Shown here: positions 26,067-33,983 of the stretch, piece after piece
Numbering within the stretch: position 1 is the first letter of the stretch
How the letters are laid out: each line of letters starts with the position of its first letter
Origin: an uncultured Oscillibacter sp.
GTDB lineage: Bacteria; Bacillota; Clostridia; Oscillospirales; Oscillospiraceae
Reading direction: 5' to 3'
Length of the DNA stretch: 64,000 nt
NCBI GenBank assembly: GCA_910577405.1
Contig: CAJTMG010000001.1
Location: forward strand, 101,808-165,807
Notes under the pieces: model-generated
Seen by the model: the letters and a program-made list of their open reading frames with translations, nothing else
Told to the model about the DNA's origin: nothing
The model's database searches: none
Translations under genes and position numbers: made by a program

Positions 26067-27377
26067 ATGGATTTCATTACGGCGGACCCGATAAAGCTCT
26101 ATAAAAAATACCTGATACCCTCCATGGGAAGCGCGCTGGCAGTGTCCATTTACAGCTTTGTGGATACCATCGCGGTGGGGCAGTCGGAGGGCGAACTGGG
26201 CGCGGCGGCAATGGCTGTCATCTGTCCCCTTTTCGGATTTATGGTCTTTCTGTCCATCCTCTGCGGCATTGGCGGTTCGGTACTGCTTTCCGCCGCCCGG
26301 GGAGAGGGAAAGCCGGAAAAAGCAAACGCCTTCTTTACCATCGCGCTGGGTATGATTATTGTGCTTACCTTGATTTTCTGGGGGCTTCTTCTGCTGTTCC
26401 ATGACCCGATTTTTATGTTTCTCGGGGCGGATGAAGTCATTCTGGCAAAGGTCATGGAATACGCCAAATGGATTATCTGGACCTTTCCTGTCTTTATCGC
26501 GCCAACGTTTATCGGCTCTTTTCTTCGGAACGACGGCGCGCCTATGCTGGATATGGCGGCGGTCATCATCGGCGGCTGCGTGAATATGTTCGGGGACTGG
26601 TTTTTCGTCTTCCCGCTGGGCATGAGGATGGAAGGGGCGGCAATTGCTACCGTTCTGGGGACCTCATTGCAGGTGCTGATTATGTGCGGGCATTTTTTCC
26701 GGAAGAAGTGCGGCCTGCGTCTGGTAAAGCCCGGGAACTGGTGGAGAGGCGTCCGGAAAATCTGTCTGATCGGCGTGGGCGCGGGGATTCTGGACCTGGG
26801 CACGGTCTTTATCGCCGTCTTGATGAACAATCAGATCATGCGGTACGGCGGCCCGGTGGAGCTGGCGGTTTACGGCGTTGTGTCGGCGATCAGCCCCTTA
26901 TTCCAGGCCTTTTTCGGAGGCGTGGGGCAGACAATACAGCCTTTGGTTTCGGCCAACTGCGGCGCGGGGGAAACGGAACGCACCCGGCTGTTCTGGCGCT
27001 TCGGCTTGATCACTTCTTTGATGATCGGCGTGCTGACCTCCTGCCTGGGCGAGTTTTTCCCGGTCCCTATCGCGCGGCTGTTCATGGACGCGTCCCCGGA
27101 AGCGATTGCCATTGTTCCCAGCGTGTTCCAGCCTTACTTCCTGCTCTTTGTCCCCTTGGGCGTCACGGTCCTGGCAACCTACTACCTGCAAGCCATTCTT
27201 CACGGTAAAATATCCATGCTCATAGCCCTGCTCCGGAGCGCCCTCGTCAGCGGCCTGCTGATCTGCCTACTGCCGCTTCGATGGGGCCTTGCCGGTGTTT
27301 GGCTGGCGCTTCCCGTCTCTGAACTATTGGTCATGCTGATCGCGCTGTTCTACATCAGAAAACGCCGTCTTGGCTGA
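26067..27377 (+). CDS. MATE family efflux transporter
   Basis: 436 residues from the ATG at 26067, eight bases after GGAGG. Twelve hydrophobic segments in two similar halves, typical of MATE (multidrug and toxic compound extrusion) proteins. The first helix region reads GSALAVSIYSFVDTIAVGQ and the start of the second half IQPLVSANCGAGE. Exports cationic drugs or metabolites using a Na+ or H+ gradient. It is probably repressed by the divergent TetR regulator and attenuated in its leader. The substrate is not known. Confidence 0.92.
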   Translation: MDFITADPIKLYKKYLIPSMGSALAVSIYSFVDTIAVGQSEGELGAAAMAVICPLFGFMVFLSILCGIGGSVLLSAARGEGKPEKANAFFTIALGMIIVLTLIFWGLLLLFHDPIFMFLGADEVILAKVMEYAKWIIWTFPVFIAPTFIGSFLRNDGAPMLDMAAVIIGGCVNMFGDWFFVFPLGMRMEGAAIATVLGTSLQVLIMCGHFFRKKCGLRLVKPGNWWRGVRKICLIGVGAGILDLGTVFIAVLMNNQIMRYGGPVELAVYGVVSAISPLFQAFFGGVGQTIQPLVSANCGAGETERTRLFWRFGLITSLMIGVLTSCLGEFFPVPIARLFMDASPEAIAIVPSVFQPYFLLFVPLGVTVLATYYLQAILHGKISMLIALLRSALVSGLLICLLPLRWGLAGVWLALPVSELLVMLIALFYIRKRRLG

Positions 27378-27382
27378 CAAAA

Positions 27383-27430
27383 AGATACCCATACAGCAAA
27401 AAGCAAAACTGCATGGGTATCTATTCTTCC
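27383..27430 (+). terminator. Terminator after the MATE gene
   Basis: AGATACCCATACAG and CTGCATGGGTATCT pair around an A-rich loop, followed by ATTCTTCCT. It lies five bases after the stop codon. Confidence 0.75.
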
Positions 27431-27450
27431 TCTCCCTGAAAAGCCGGAAC

Positions 27451-27492
27451 GAAAAAGAAAAGGCCCGAAGCAGACAGACGTTGCCTCGGACC
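27451..27492 (-). terminator. Terminator of the rplJ-rplL operon
   Basis: On the minus strand GGTCCGAGGC pairs with GCTTCGGGCC (wobbles at two places) and is followed by TTTTCTTTTTC. It is positioned about 60 bases after rplL. Confidence 0.75.
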
Positions 27493-27553
27493 TTTCCGGT
27501 CATTTTATTGGGGACGCTCTGTGGGATCTGTGGAGCGTGACAGCAGACCCAGC

Positions 27554-27922
27554 TTATTTCAGCTCGACCTTGCCGCCAACGTCCTCGATCTGCTTCTTGA
27601 GGGCTTCGGCGTCGTCCTTGGAGATGCCCTCCTTGATGGTGGCGGGAGCGCCCTCGACAGTAGCCTTGGCCTCGGCAAGACCCTGGCCGGTGATTTCGCG
27701 GACGACCTTGATGACCTTAATCTTGGCGGAAGCATCGAAGCCGGTGAGGACCACGTCGAAATCAGTCTTCTCTTCCACGGGAGCGGCAGCGGAAGCGGCA
27801 GGAGCGGCCATAGCAGCAGCGGACACGCCGAACTCTTCCTCCAGAGCGTGTACCAGTTCGCTCAGCTCCAAAACGGTCAGGCCCTTGATCTCTTCGATCA
27901 TGGCAGTAATCTTCTCAGACAT
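27554..27922 (-). CDS. rplL: Ribosomal protein L7/L12
   Basis: 122 residues. The N-terminal dimerisation domain, the Ala-rich hinge (SAAAMAAPAASAAAP) and the C-terminal domain with TDFDVVLTGFDASAKIKVIK and GLAEAKATVEGAP are all typical. It forms the ribosomal stalk with L10 and recruits translation factors. Follows rplJ by about 40 bases, start after AGGAGGTTCA. Confidence 0.97.
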   Translation of the reverse strand: MSEKITAMIEEIKGLTVLELSELVHALEEEFGVSAAAMAAPAASAAAPVEEKTDFDVVLTGFDASAKIKVIKVVREITGQGLAEAKATVEGAPATIKEGISKDDAEALKKQIEDVGGKVELK

Positions 27923-27964
27923 TGTATTGAACCTCCTGATAGTAAATTTTAGTAGGTTTCCCGC

Positions 27965-28483
27965 TTATTCTGCTTCTGCGGCGGCGGGAGCGCCCTGCTT
28001 CTCTGCAATCTGCTTGAGAACCACGGCCAGGCCGGTAATGGGGGCCAGCATGGTACCCAGGACCTGAGCCTGGAGCACGGGCAGCGCGGGGATGGACGCC
28101 AGAGACTTGATGGTTTCCAGGTCCACGGGCTTGCCGTCCATAAAGCCGCCCTTGATTTCGAACTTGTCGTTGAGCTTCTTAGCGTAGTCGCTCATAATCC
28201 GGGCGGGGGCCACGGGGTCTTCGCACAGGGCCAGGGACGTGGTGCCATTGAGCAGGCTGTCCAGCTCGCTGAGGCCGGAGTTGTTGAAGGCAAACCGCAG
28301 CAGGGTATTCTTGACCACGGCGTAATCCACGGCGTTCTCCCGGCACTCACGGCGCAGCGCGGTATCCTCCTCCACGGTGATGCCCTTATAGTCCACGATA
28401 ACGCCTGCGGTAGCCTTCTGAATCTTCTCGGTAAGCTCCGCGACGATGGCCTGCTTTTCGGATAAGACTTTTGCGTTCGGCAT
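27965..28483 (-). CDS. rplJ: Ribosomal protein L10
   Basis: 172 residues from the ATG at 28483, preceded by TGGAGGTGAAAAT. A longer in-frame reading to 28702 is only the leader. L10 anchors the L7/L12 stalk and autoregulates the operon by binding its leader. Typical features are KATAGVIVDYKGITVEED, the basic rRNA-binding N-terminal domain and an Ala-rich tail. rplK and rplA are not upstream here. Confidence 0.96.
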   Translation of the reverse strand: MPNAKVLSEKQAIVAELTEKIQKATAGVIVDYKGITVEEDTALRRECRENAVDYAVVKNTLLRFAFNNSGLSELDSLLNGTTSLALCEDPVAPARIMSDYAKKLNDKFEIKGGFMDGKPVDLETIKSLASIPALPVLQAQVLGTMLAPITGLAVVLKQIAEKQGAPAAAEAE

Positions 28484-28570
28484 ATTTTCACCTCCAGGAA
28501 ATTGACCGGGCCTGGGACCCTGACCGGTCTGGGATTGGGCTGCTCCGGGACGGGTCCGATTCCCGGTGCG

Positions 28571-28684
28571 TCCAAAAGAGAAAGCCCTCCGGCTCCGTAC
28601 GGGCAGGAAGGCATAGCAAAATCCTTGTTTGCCGCCCTCGGCAGGGTTTACAGCTTCTCGCCCACCTGCTGTCTTTGGAACGCA
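28571..28684 (-). promoter_or_regulatory. L10 leader (autoregulatory RNA of rplJ-rplL)
   Basis: On the minus strand the conserved AAGACAGCAGGTG and CCTGCCGAGG segments pair as in the Firmicutes L10 leader, the site bound by L10(L12)4. Downstream a terminator-like hairpin GCCTTCC/GGAGGGC with inner CCGTACGG is followed by CTTTCTCTTTT. Binding of surplus L10-L12 would favour termination before rplJ. Confidence 0.75.
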
Positions 28685-28690
28685 TAGGGA

Positions 28691-28719
28691 ATTATATCCC
28701 ACTTTTCTCTCTTTGTCAA
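28691..28719 (-). promoter_or_regulatory. Perfect consensus promoter of rplJ-rplL
   Basis: Minus strand TTGACA (28719-28714), 17-base spacer, TATAAT (28696-28691). Transcription should start near 28684, at the beginning of the L10 leader. Confidence 0.9.
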
Positions 28720-28840
28720 GGGCTTTTCCAATTTTTCTTTCTCAAAGCGGCAATATCATCCCCCACAGATTTGGGATTTCCATTCTGAGGCGTCAGTTCC
28801 GCGGGCGGGCCACAAAACGGGATCTGTGTATCTCCAGCCG

Positions 28841-31063
28841 TCAGAAGGAGCGGCGGGACTGCATAACGGAATCGATGGTTTTAATCAGCAGGGGCAAGTC
28901 CAAAGGCTTGGTCAGATGCACGTCCACGCCGCACTCCTTGGACCTCCGGCGGTCGCTCTCCAGGACGTTGGCGGAAAGGGCGATGATGGGAATCCGGGCA
29001 AGGGCGGGGTCCGGGAGGCTCCGTATTTCCGCCGACGCCTGCCAGCCGTCCATAACGGGCATTTGGAGGTCCATCAGGATCAGGTCGTAATCCCCCGGCG
29101 CGGCGTTCTGCATTTTCTCCAGGGCAATCTGTCCATTTTCCGCCGTGTCAATCACAAAGCCCAGTTTTTCCAGCAATTCCGTCTCAATTTCCCGGTTAAT
29201 CTCGTTGTCCTCCACCAGCAGGATTTTCTGTACCGGCAGAGGATGCCCCCGGCCTTCACCCATGACAAGACCCGGCGCAGGCAAGGCCCGGAAGCGGAGA
29301 TTCGCGGTAAAGACACTGCCCTCGCCCACCACGCTCTGGACTTCAATGGTGCCGCCCATCATATCCACGATGCTCTTAGCAATGCTCAGACCCAGCCCGA
29401 TGCCGTGGATGCCGCTGAGGGTGGAATTCTTCTCCCTGCTGAACGGCTCGAAGGCCCGGGCCAGAAATTCCTGACTGATGCCGATGCCCGTGTCCCGAAC
29501 CACAAGCTGGAAGATCACATACTGATTCGGCAGTTCCTCCACTTCCCGAAGACAGATTTCCACCGTGCCCCCGGCGTTGGTATAAGTGATGGCGTTGTTG
29601 GCCAGATACATCACAAGCTGCTTGAGCTTCTCCTGGTCGGCGAACACGGCGCAGTGAGTGACCTCCACGCAGTCCAGGGTAAAATCAATGTCCTTCTCCT
29701 GGGCCTGGGGAAGCAGAAAGTCGTAAACCTCCCCGATGATGCTGCAAAAGTTGCATTCCACCTCCCGCAGGCAGTCGCTGTTGGAGAGGGCGGCCACCTC
29801 CAGCACCTTGTCAATCATATCCAGAAGCCGATGCCCCGCGGTTTCAATCTTTTCCAGATACTCATAGACGGCGTCGTGCTGTTCCAAATCCAGCTTTGCA
29901 AGAGAGGTAAAGCCGAAGATGGCATTCAATGGCGTTCTCATATCGTGGGACATATTGGACAGGAAGGTATTCTTTGCTGTCATAGCCAGATTGGCCTTTT
30001 CCAGCGCGTCGGCCAGGAGCTGTTTCTGCTCCAGCTGCTGCTGTATTTCCTCATCCACCCGCCGATAGCCAAGGACCATCTGCGTCGTGTCGGTCCGATG
30101 CCCCGCGTTCACCAGCCGCAGCTGCAAATACTGGGGCAGGCCCTGCACTACGGCGCGGTAATTGAGGTAGTACGTGCCGCTCTTTTTGAACTGCTCCCGA
30201 ATATAATCCGGCGCCGTAGCCCGAGCCACTACCTCCCGGTCCTCCGGATGCACCCAGGTCTTTACGTAGGTGTCCGAAAACCAGGAGTATTTCTGTTCCT
30301 CGAAGCGCTCTTTAAACAGCGGCGCGGCCCGTTCGCTCATCCGGTAGGGCTTTATAATATCCTGTTCAAGGTCCACATAGCAGATGGAATCGTAATTCAC
30401 GCTGAGGCCCTCGATAATCTCCAGCCGCCGCTTCTGCTCCTGCCCGGACAGATTCCGCTCCTCGTTATAGGCCAGTCTGAGGGATTTCAGTTCTTCCTCA
30501 TTCTTCCGCTTTTGGTTCAGCAGGGCGGTTTTTTCGGAGAGAATCTGTTCCCGTTTTTCGGTGGCGTCGCTGATGAAGACATAGAAAATGCCTCCCATAG
30601 ACACCGTGTCCACATAGTGTCCGTAATCCTCAATCCAGCGCACCTCCCCATCCTTTCGTTGAATGCGGTACTCCACATAATCCAAATCGCTCCGGCTCCC
30701 GGCGATCTGCTCCTGAATGCTGGTTTCCACCCGTTCCAGGTCGTCGGGATGCACCAGGCCACGAAAAGAATTCCCTGTCCTCGCCCGGAACTCCGCCATG
30801 GTCCCGCACTGGAATATCTGAAGCAGGGCGCGGTTGGCGTAGATGATCTCTTCCCTGGCGTCCGCGCAGTAGACCAGAAAGCCGCCGGGCATTTCGTCCA
30901 TAAACTGGACCCACTCCCGGGCCGCCTGCAAATATTCCGCCACATTCTCCGGCACCTCCAGCGCCCCGTCCCCGTCCAGCTGGTATATCTCTATGCCCCT
31001 GGACTGAAGCAGGCGAAGCAGGCACAATATATTCTCTATCAAATGCCGCTCCTGTTCTTTCAC
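28841..31063 (-). CDS. Hybrid sensor histidine kinase/response regulator with PAS domains
   Basis: 740 residues from the GTG at 31063 behind AAGGAGGAAG; the ATG at 31138 lacks a ribosome site. No membrane segment, so cytoplasmic. A PAS domain near residues 50-160 and a coiled coil are followed by a second PAS-like part (about 200-330). Then come HisKA with SNMSHDMRTPLNAIFGF (phospho-His), HATPase with LANNAITYTNAG, DTGIGIS and GIGLGLSI, and a C-terminal receiver with LVEDNEINRE and LILMDLQMPVMDG (phospho-Asp). No output domain, so it feeds a phosphorelay. Partner and signal are unknown. Confidence 0.92.
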   Translation of the reverse strand: MKEQERHLIENILCLLRLLQSRGIEIYQLDGDGALEVPENVAEYLQAAREWVQFMDEMPGGFLVYCADAREEIIYANRALLQIFQCGTMAEFRARTGNSFRGLVHPDDLERVETSIQEQIAGSRSDLDYVEYRIQRKDGEVRWIEDYGHYVDTVSMGGIFYVFISDATEKREQILSEKTALLNQKRKNEEELKSLRLAYNEERNLSGQEQKRRLEIIEGLSVNYDSICYVDLEQDIIKPYRMSERAAPLFKERFEEQKYSWFSDTYVKTWVHPEDREVVARATAPDYIREQFKKSGTYYLNYRAVVQGLPQYLQLRLVNAGHRTDTTQMVLGYRRVDEEIQQQLEQKQLLADALEKANLAMTAKNTFLSNMSHDMRTPLNAIFGFTSLAKLDLEQHDAVYEYLEKIETAGHRLLDMIDKVLEVAALSNSDCLREVECNFCSIIGEVYDFLLPQAQEKDIDFTLDCVEVTHCAVFADQEKLKQLVMYLANNAITYTNAGGTVEICLREVEELPNQYVIFQLVVRDTGIGISQEFLARAFEPFSREKNSTLSGIHGIGLGLSIAKSIVDMMGGTIEVQSVVGEGSVFTANLRFRALPAPGLVMGEGRGHPLPVQKILLVEDNEINREIETELLEKLGFVIDTAENGQIALEKMQNAAPGDYDLILMDLQMPVMDGWQASAEIRSLPDPALARIPIIALSANVLESDRRRSKECGVDVHLTKPLDLPLLIKTIDSVMQSRRSF

Positions 31064-31215
31064 GAAAGACTTCCTCCTTCTCTCAGCTTGTATAGTGTAC
31101 CATAAATTCCGCCAGTTGTCACCCTCCCTTTTCCACATTTTCTCTGTTTTCCTCCGCGCGGCATCCGCTTTCTGGGAGGGGCTGCTGAATTGACGGAAAA
31201 ATTTTGGGTAAGTTG

Positions 31216-31244
31216 TTGCAAAGAGCGGTAGGATTTGGTATAAT
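31216..31244 (+). promoter_or_regulatory. Promoter of the uridine phosphorylase gene
   Basis: TTGCAA (31216-31221), 17-base spacer, TATAAT (31239-31244), about 30 bases before the ribosome site AGGAGG at 31268. Confidence 0.8.
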
Positions 31245-31279
31245 CATTCTACAATATCACAAATTCAGGAGGCGTTCCT

Positions 31280-32047
31280 ATGCAAAAGCTAGAAAAACAG
31301 TTTCATATTGCCTGTACCTCCGATGATATAGGGCGTTACTGCATTCTGCCTGGAGACCCGGGCCGGGTGCCAGCGATTGCCGCGCTGTTCGACGATGCAA
31401 GGCAGGTGGCTCAGAACCGGGAGTTCAACGTCTGGACCGGCACTCTCCTGGGGGAAAAGGTCACCGCCTGCTCTACTGGAATCGGCGGGCCGTCGGCTTC
31501 CATCGCCATGGAGGAACTGCATAAGTGCGGCGCGGATACCTTCATCCGGACCGGTACCTGTGGGGGCATTGACCTCGCGGTGCAGTCCGGGGACGTGGTA
31601 GTCGCTACGGGGGCCATCCGGTTTGAGCATACCAGCCTGGAATACGCGCCTTTGGAGTTTCCCGCCGTGCCTGATTTCGGCGTGACCAATTGCCTTGTGC
31701 AGGCCGTGAAAAACCTGGGCTACCCCCTTCATACCGGCGTTGTCCAGTGCAAAGACAGCTTTTACGGCCAGCATGAGCCCTCCGCCTCTCCCGTCTCCTA
31801 CGAGCTGAAACAGAAGTGGGAATCCTGGAAGCGCCTCGGCGTCAAGGCCAGTGAGATGGAATCCGCCGCGCTCTTCGTTGTCGCCGCCGCCCTGGGATGC
31901 CGCTGCGGGTCCTGCTTCCACGTCATCTGGAACCAGGAACGGGAAGCCGCCGGCCTGGACCAGAAAATGAATGAGGATACCTCTACCGCCGTCAAAACCG
32001 CCGTGGAGGCCCTGAAACTGCTCATTCAGCAGGATCGGGCAAAATAA
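31280..32047 (+). CDS. udp: Uridine phosphorylase
   Basis: 255 residues (E. coli Udp has 253). Cleaves uridine with phosphate to uracil and ribose-1-phosphate. Motifs: LPGDPGRVPAIA (phosphate), CSTGIGGPSASIAMEEL, IRTGTCGGI, LEFPAVPDFGVT and ASEMESAALF with the ribose-binding EMES. The wording follows Udp more closely than purine phosphorylases. Monocistronic, with its own promoter and terminator. Confidence 0.93.
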   Translation: MQKLEKQFHIACTSDDIGRYCILPGDPGRVPAIAALFDDARQVAQNREFNVWTGTLLGEKVTACSTGIGGPSASIAMEELHKCGADTFIRTGTCGGIDLAVQSGDVVVATGAIRFEHTSLEYAPLEFPAVPDFGVTNCLVQAVKNLGYPLHTGVVQCKDSFYGQHEPSASPVSYELKQKWESWKRLGVKASEMESAALFVVAAALGCRCGSCFHVIWNQEREAAGLDQKMNEDTSTAVKTAVEALKLLIQQDRAK

Positions 32048-32069
32048 CGCCAAATAAACATAAAAAAAA

Positions 32070-32110
32070 CGTACCTTTTCCAGCCAAACGCCGGGAAAGG
32101 TACATTTTTT
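32070..32110. terminator. Bidirectional terminator between udp and the TPM gene
   Basis: GTACCTTTTCCAGCC and GCCGGGAAAGGTAC form a strong stem around AAAC. ATTTTTTA follows on the plus strand and GTTTTTTTTA on the minus strand, so it serves both convergent genes. Confidence 0.85.
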
Positions 32111-32114
32111 ATAC

Positions 32115-33128
32115 TTACCGTCTTCTTGCGCCGCCGCCTCCACGCCTCGCGCCGCCGGAAGGTCTCCTTGCGCCGCTGGGTCTGGAAGCCTTCATGCCGC
32201 CGGAAGGTCTCCTCGCGCCGCCGCCAAGAGATCCGCCGCTGTGGAAGCCTCCGCCTGGTCTCCCCGCGCCGCCGCCAGGAGATCCGCCGCTGTGGAAGCC
32301 TCCAAAGCCCGGTCCGGGGTACGGGGGCCGCGGTGGTGGGACACGCCGTCGGGGACGCCCCCAGAATACCGGATAGTACCGGGGCGGCGTGGGGTATCTG
32401 CGGCAGTACCTGCGGTAGCGGCTGTAGCGGACGGCGTCCAGTATCAGCCAGACCATAAAGAGCAGAATCAGCAGGCCAATGATATTCCCGGCCACATAGG
32501 GGATATAGACCATGCCCGCTACGCTTCCGGCCTGGGAGGTGTAGAATCCTGACGCGCCGCCGGTTTCGCCTTCACGCACCGTTACGCCATAGACGCTCTC
32601 CAGCTCTTTTATCAGGGCGTCAAAGGTCTTCCGCACCGCCTGGTCAAAGCGCTTCGCGACAAAATCAGCCTCCATATTGCTGATGAAGATCTCTTCCAGG
32701 CGGTCTTCCTGTGAACTGGTAAAGCCTTCCCCCCACGCGATATAGTAGTCTCCATCCGGCGCGCCGTTGTACAGGTTTTTTACGGCCAGCACCATCAGAA
32801 TGCCGTTGTCCCGCTCCCTGGAGCCAATCCCATACTGATAAAAAAGGTCGTCACCGTAATCGACAATATCCTGAGAGCCCGTCGTCTCTACCACGTCTAC
32901 CGCTATCTGCGCGCCGGTCTGATGGAAAAGAGATTCGTTCATAGCCTCGATATACCGGACAGTCTCTTCTGTCAGCACGCCGCCCTCGTTATGGAGCACG
33001 CTGACCAGTTCACCATCCGGCGCGGGGGCGGGCGTCTCCGGTCTACGGCTGTTGGCCAGCGACAGGCCCAGTATGACGGCCAGCGCCATAATCAGCGCCG
33101 CTATGGGCCGTTTTTGGAAGATTTTCAT
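32115..33128 (-). CDS. TPM-domain membrane protein with Gly/Arg/Pro-rich tail
   Basis: 337 residues. N-terminal signal anchor (residues 8-26, ALIMALAVILGLSLA), then an extracytoplasmic TPM domain (about 40-180) with VVETTGSQDIVDYGDDLF and RDNGILMVLAV, then a membrane helix (about 215-240). The tail of about 90 residues is rich in Pro, Arg and Gly and contains the repeat GGFHSGGSPGGGAGRP and its variants. TPM proteins have been tied to photosystem repair in plants and membrane quality control in bacteria; the role here is unknown. The basic tail would lie in the cytoplasm and could bind nucleic acid or acidic lipid, which is inference. Confidence 0.8.
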   Translation of the reverse strand: MKIFQKRPIAALIMALAVILGLSLANSRRPETPAPAPDGELVSVLHNEGGVLTEETVRYIEAMNESLFHQTGAQIAVDVVETTGSQDIVDYGDDLFYQYGIGSRERDNGILMVLAVKNLYNGAPDGDYYIAWGEGFTSSQEDRLEEIFISNMEADFVAKRFDQAVRKTFDALIKELESVYGVTVREGETGGASGFYTSQAGSVAGMVYIPYVAGNIIGLLILLFMVWLILDAVRYSRYRRYCRRYPTPPRYYPVFWGRPRRRVPPPRPPYPGPGFGGFHSGGSPGGGAGRPGGGFHSGGSLGGGARRPSGGMKASRPSGARRPSGGARRGGGGARRR

Positions 33129-33133
33129 GCAAT

Positions 33134-33361
33134 TCAGTCCTCTGGTTTAAAGTCAGGCCGGTTTGTCCGACCCACTAGATAATCTATGGAAACGCCGTAG
33201 AAATCCGCAAGCGCAACTAAAGTACACAACTTCGGTTCTGTCTGCCCGGTCTCATAGTTCTGATAGCCCCGGAAAGAAAGGCCCAGGTTTTCTGCCATCT
33301 CCCTTTGATAAATCCTCCGGCTTTCCCGAAGTTCTTTCAGTCGCTGCGCAAGTATTTTCAT
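33134..33361 (-). CDS. Small Xre-family HTH regulator (copy 1)
   Basis: 75 residues, essentially one lambda-repressor-like helix-turn-helix (QREMAENLGLSFRGYQNYET) with the tail LADFYGVSIDYLVGRTNRPD. Start after GAGGGGTGAACG. The C-terminal third is identical at protein level and almost identical at DNA level to the neighbouring copy. The promoter region carries the perfect palindrome ACCTTATTAAGGT, a likely autoregulatory operator. The target genes are unknown; it lies just upstream of the TPM gene on the same strand. Confidence 0.85.
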   Translation of the reverse strand: MKILAQRLKELRESRRIYQREMAENLGLSFRGYQNYETGQTEPKLCTLVALADFYGVSIDYLVGRTNRPDFKPED

Positions 33362-33380
33362 CGTTCACCCCTCTTGACAG

Positions 33381-33424
33381 ACCTTATTAAGGTGCTATAA
33401 TATACTTTAATAAGGTAAATTCAA
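33381..33424 (-). promoter_or_regulatory. Promoter and palindromic operator of Xre copy 1
   Basis: Minus strand TTGAAT (33424-33419), 16-base spacer, TATTAT (33402-33397). The palindrome ACCTTATTAAGGT (33381-33393) lies just downstream, and the half-site TTTAATAAGGT (33407-33417) lies between the promoter boxes. Repressor binding here would block transcription. Confidence 0.6.
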
Positions 33425-33432
33425 ATTCTCTT

Positions 33433-33666
33433 TTAGCCTTTGTCCTCTGGTTTGAAGTCAGGCCGGTTTGTCCGACCCACTAGATAATCTATGGAAACGC
33501 CGTAGAAATCCGCAAGCGCAATCAGTTTTTTCACACCTGGTTCATGCTCGCCAGTCTCGTAGCATTGGTAGCCCCGGATGGAAATCCCCAGCAATTCCGC
33601 TAATTCCCGCTGGTACAGTCGACGACTGGTGCGCAGTTCTTTTAATCTCTTAGAAAAAATGGGCAT
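33433..33666 (-). CDS. Small Xre-family HTH regulator (copy 2)
   Basis: 77 residues with the same fold as copy 1 (LYQRELAELLGISIRGYQCYET) and an identical tail DYLVGRTNRPDFKPED plus KG. It has its own start region with GGGGTGAGG. It is divergent from the small gene at 33734; a minus-strand TTGATT-N15-TATATT lies in the gap. The N-terminal half and the recognition helix differ from copy 1, so the two copies probably bind different operators. Confidence 0.85.
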   Translation of the reverse strand: MPIFSKRLKELRTSRRLYQRELAELLGISIRGYQCYETGEHEPGVKKLIALADFYGVSIDYLVGRTNRPDFKPEDKG

Positions 33667-33733
33667 ACCTCACCCCTTGGCACGCAATATAATTAGTACC
33701 ATAATGAATCAAAAATGAAATTGGAGGTTTTCT

Positions 33734-33982
33734 ATGACGCAGTTAATGGAACTTTTATACAAATACACCCGCGAATATGGCATTTATAAGCAGCTCAATC
33801 ACCAGGAGTACGCAGACGCGGAGGCCATGGAGGAGCGAAACCTGAATTCCCTGAAAGAAAGCCTGAACGTCCGGCAGCTTGCGGTATTGGAACGCTTCCA
33901 GGACGCGGCCGGTGAACGGCAGTCAATCGAACTGGAAGCCATGTTCCGTGCGGCTTTCGCTCTGGCAAGAGAACTGTCCTGA
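33734..33982 (+). CDS. Small hypothetical protein, DUF6809-like
   Basis: 82 residues, ATG at 33734 after TTGGAGG. All-helical and acidic, beginning MTQLMELLYKYTREYG and ending in FRAAFALARELS. The layout (short helical hairpin, Leu-Leu-Tyr near the start, a late helix with Phe/Ala) resembles DUF6809 proteins, which are found beside Xre regulators in Clostridia and phages. The assignment is tentative. It faces the Xre copy 2 gene across a shared promoter region and may be its target. Confidence 0.55.
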   Translation: MTQLMELLYKYTREYGIYKQLNHQEYADAEAMEERNLNSLKESLNVRQLAVLERFQDAAGERQSIELEAMFRAAFALARELS

Positions 33983-33983
33983 C

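Noticed and set aside
28826..31105. 759-codon plus-strand frame opposite the hybrid histidine kinase
   Set aside because: The minus strand shows complete kinase and receiver motifs; the plus frame is compositionally odd and has no start signals.
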